Below, one piece after another: positions 61,891 to 64,000 of a stretch of 64,000 nt of DNA (position 1 is its first letter; every line of letters starts with the position of its first letter). The notes beneath the pieces are model-generated. The model was not told where the DNA came from. It did not search any database and saw only the letters and a program-made list of their open reading frames with translations. The DNA is from Cricetomys ansorgei (Eukaryota; Chordata; Mammalia; Rodentia; Nesomyidae), in assembly GCA_026225945.1 (NCBI GenBank), contig JAMJFZ010001089.1, forward strand, positions 4,267,501 to 4,331,500, written 5' to 3'. Made by a program: the position numbers and the translations under genes.

Positions 61891-63809
61891 TGGTTCTGGT
61901 TCTGGGACACTGAGGTGAGATTCCACGCGGCCATCGCTCTCTTCCGCTGAGGATGAAAAACTGTCAACGCATCGGTTGCTGAGCCGGCTAGCCTGCCCGC
62001 CTCCAGCCTGAGGACCCCCGTGGGGGTGCAGGCCTCCACACGCACCTTTCTGCAGTCTGACACTAGCTGTGGGGCAAGGCTATCCTTGAAGAAGGCCTCT
62101 TTAGTGCAAAGTTTATTTTTAAAGTTTTTTGTGTGACTGTTATCTCCTCTTTAAGACTCCCCCCCACCCCCTTCTCAAAGGAGCACTTTCATAGAGAGAA
62201 CAGTGCTGTCTCGATCTCTATGAAACCCCCACCTGGCCCTTAAGCTTTCCAACACGACGAAGATGTAAATTCACCCAGAAGCTTGTGGCTTCCGGTCACG
62301 AAAATGAATGAGGTCTCCAGCCAACTCAACACCACGGGCACAGTAATGGAGGTTTTTGGTGTGAGGTATGGTAGCACTGAAGGAGCTGAGTTTCTGATGA
62401 GCCGGGACATCCACAGAGTACAGGATGTGGCTGAAGAGTCCCACAGACCCTTGAAAAGGGCACCAACGAGAGGCGGAGCTCAAGCCAAATGCTGGGATCA
62501 CGTGCAGCCACAGCCCACCTTCCAGTCAGTGCACAGCTCCAACTCAATACAGCAGCCTCAGCTAACTGCTTCTGTTGCAGTGGTACTCAGAACTCCTGAT
62601 GCTCTTGACAGTCGTCAGAGATGTGCAACAAGGAGATCCCGGCTACTTTTCCAGTCCCACCAACACCACACCATAAACCATCAAAGTCCACTCCACCCTT
62701 ATCTAAGCGTCCACATACAGAAGGACACTGAAGGGGATCGCAGCTCCTTGTGATCATTAGGATTTAGAACAAAGCCAAGACTTCCATATCAGCTTCAGTA
62801 AGCAGCGCTCGCTCTTTCAGTGTTCAGATGGAGCTGAACAGAGATGCAGGAGAATGCGAGAGCAGTTACTAAGGGTTTTACATTATTAGTAAAGCAGGTT
62901 AAGGCCTGGAAAGCTGAGGACCACGGAGGAAAGCAAAGAGCCACTCTGTGGACAGCCAGCGGGCGCAAGCCCAAATGAGCTATGGGAGTTGGAGATGGAG
63001 AATCAGGAGAAGCACTAGCTCGAACAAGAGATTCTGGGTCCTGCTTGAACAGGCCTGGTCCTGATTCCCGGAGGTCAAAGCTAGCCACTGGTACAAATGC
63101 ATGGTTGCTCAATGCAGCTCATGTGAAAGTGACATAGTGGCCATGTCTGTGAGACTGTGTCCTGAAATATTTGCAAAGGACACTCCCTGGGATGGATGCA
63201 GGAGGGATCAAGAGGGAGGGGAGACAAGGCTGGCAAAACGGTGAAAACTGTGGTTTTGTACATGTCTGAATATTTTCATATTCAACTGTTTTCAAGTGAT
63301 TATCACTCAGTCTAAGAAAGGAGCTTAGATTAAAAATGGAACCTGGAGACTACAAGAGGCTCTCCACCAGCCTGTGGTCCAGCCTTGCCTCAGTCGGAGT
63401 AAAGGAAACTGACATGAAAACTGAACCCACAGGCAATCTGTGATGACACTGCTGTTTGCCAAGGACGGTCACCATGTGGTGGTCTGCTACACGCACCAGA
63501 ATAGGTGCTGCTTTGGGGAAGTAATTCAGGATCGTGGAAGGTACGAAAGCAGATTAACACTAAGGATGGACTTCGTGACAAAGCCTCCGAAGTCTGTGAG
63601 GTCTGTGAGGCAAGACACCTTGCCCCGGCCTCTACCCAAACAACTCAGATGGAATAAAAAGACTATATGAGAGCCTACTAAAAATCTAACATTCATATAA
63701 ACAGTCAGTAGAACTCTAAGGGAGCCAAGGTAAAGTACTAAAAGGAGGAAAGTAGACAAATGGAAGGTAGAGTTAGTGAGCTACAAAAGGAGCAGTAAGA
63801 AACCAGAGC

Positions 63810-63900
63810 AGAGATGTCAGCGTGGTGGCACGCTCCTGCATTTCCAGCTCTGTCCTGAGTTCAAGGCCAACCTGGGCTACACGGTGAGCAACACAGTAAA
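63810..63900 (+). repeat. Degraded B1/PB1-type SINE
   Basis: GTGGTGGCACGCTCCTGCAT, GAGTTCAAGGCCAACCTGGG, CTACACGGTGAGCAACACAG. Confidence 0.6.
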
Positions 63901-64000
63901 GCAAACAAGAAGAGTGGCCTGAGGACTTTAGACACAGAACTAAAGACTGGTAGGAAGAATTGTGTCTGGTTCTTGCCTAAGGAAACCAAGAACAGTTCTT

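Larger units (their letters stand above)
58318..64000 (-). other. TXNDC5: TXNDC5 intron 3, 3' portion
   Basis: More than 5.6 kb without any match to the preceding exon (expected motif GYPTLKFFKPGQEAV), so exons 1-3 lie off the right edge. It contains B2, B1 and ID SINEs, an LTR-like repeat, and short tandem repeats listed separately. About 58340-59900 and 61900-63800 look single-copy. Confidence 0.85.

Noticed and set aside
62283..62753. 156-residue open frame on the + strand
   Set aside because: No recognisable motif or splice context; intron sequence with ordinary composition.
58318..64000. TXNDC5 exons 1-3
   Set aside because: I searched the - strand for the first-domain motifs (CGHCQRLQP, GYPTLKFFKPG, NWMLQTLNEE) and found none; they must lie beyond the right edge.

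Overview
The window is vertebrate, specifically muroid rodent, nuclear DNA. The evidence is dense B1, B2, B4 and ID SINEs on both strands, a URR1-type DNA transposon, MaLR-like LTR pieces, many (GT/CA)n tracts, and widely spaced exons with canonical GT-AG introns. Two genes are recognisable and converge tail to tail: BMP6 on the + strand and TXNDC5 (ERp46/EndoPDI) on the - strand. This is the BMP6-TXNDC5 neighbourhood known from human chromosome 6p and mouse chromosome 13. Several residues in both proteins differ from the mouse sequences as I remember them, so this is probably a related rodent and not mouse. The species is not resolved.

Layout: 1-16673 is the 3' end of BMP6 intron 1; exon 1 and the promoter lie off the left edge. 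BMP6 coding exons 2-7 are at 16674-16866, 30711-30859, 31646-31843, 44278-44354, 45090-45200 and 45292-45441. The 3' UTR runs to an AATAAA at 46732. TXNDC5 reads the other way from a stop at 47899 to the 5'-most visible exon ending at 58317, giving exons 10 to 4 by comparison with a ten-exon gene. Its 3' UTR probably runs down to about 46580 and overlaps the BMP6 3' UTR. 58318-64000 is TXNDC5 intron 3; exons 1-3 and the promoter lie off the right edge.

The visible BMP6 exons encode the last 292 residues: the end of the propeptide, an RTTR furin-type site, and the full mature cystine-knot domain with seven cysteines. The visible TXNDC5 exons encode about 258 residues: the second and third thioredoxin domains (each with a CGHC active site) and a C-terminal KDEL. 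One is a secreted ligand and the other an ER disulfide isomerase. The tail-to-tail arrangement does not imply a shared pathway, although BMP6 folding needs disulfide formation in the ER.

The rest is intron or intergenic sequence. It includes a roughly 42-bp-period minisatellite, a CpG-rich patch in BMP6 intron 2, two NAGNAG tandem splice acceptors, a 55-bp tandem duplication, a B1 subfamily with a shared diagnostic variant, some AT-rich single-copy segments with homeodomain/POU-type motifs, and one unrecognised 173-residue open frame in TXNDC5 intron 4. I found no convincing undescribed genetic system. The findings are mainly regulatory, splicing and repeat observations.
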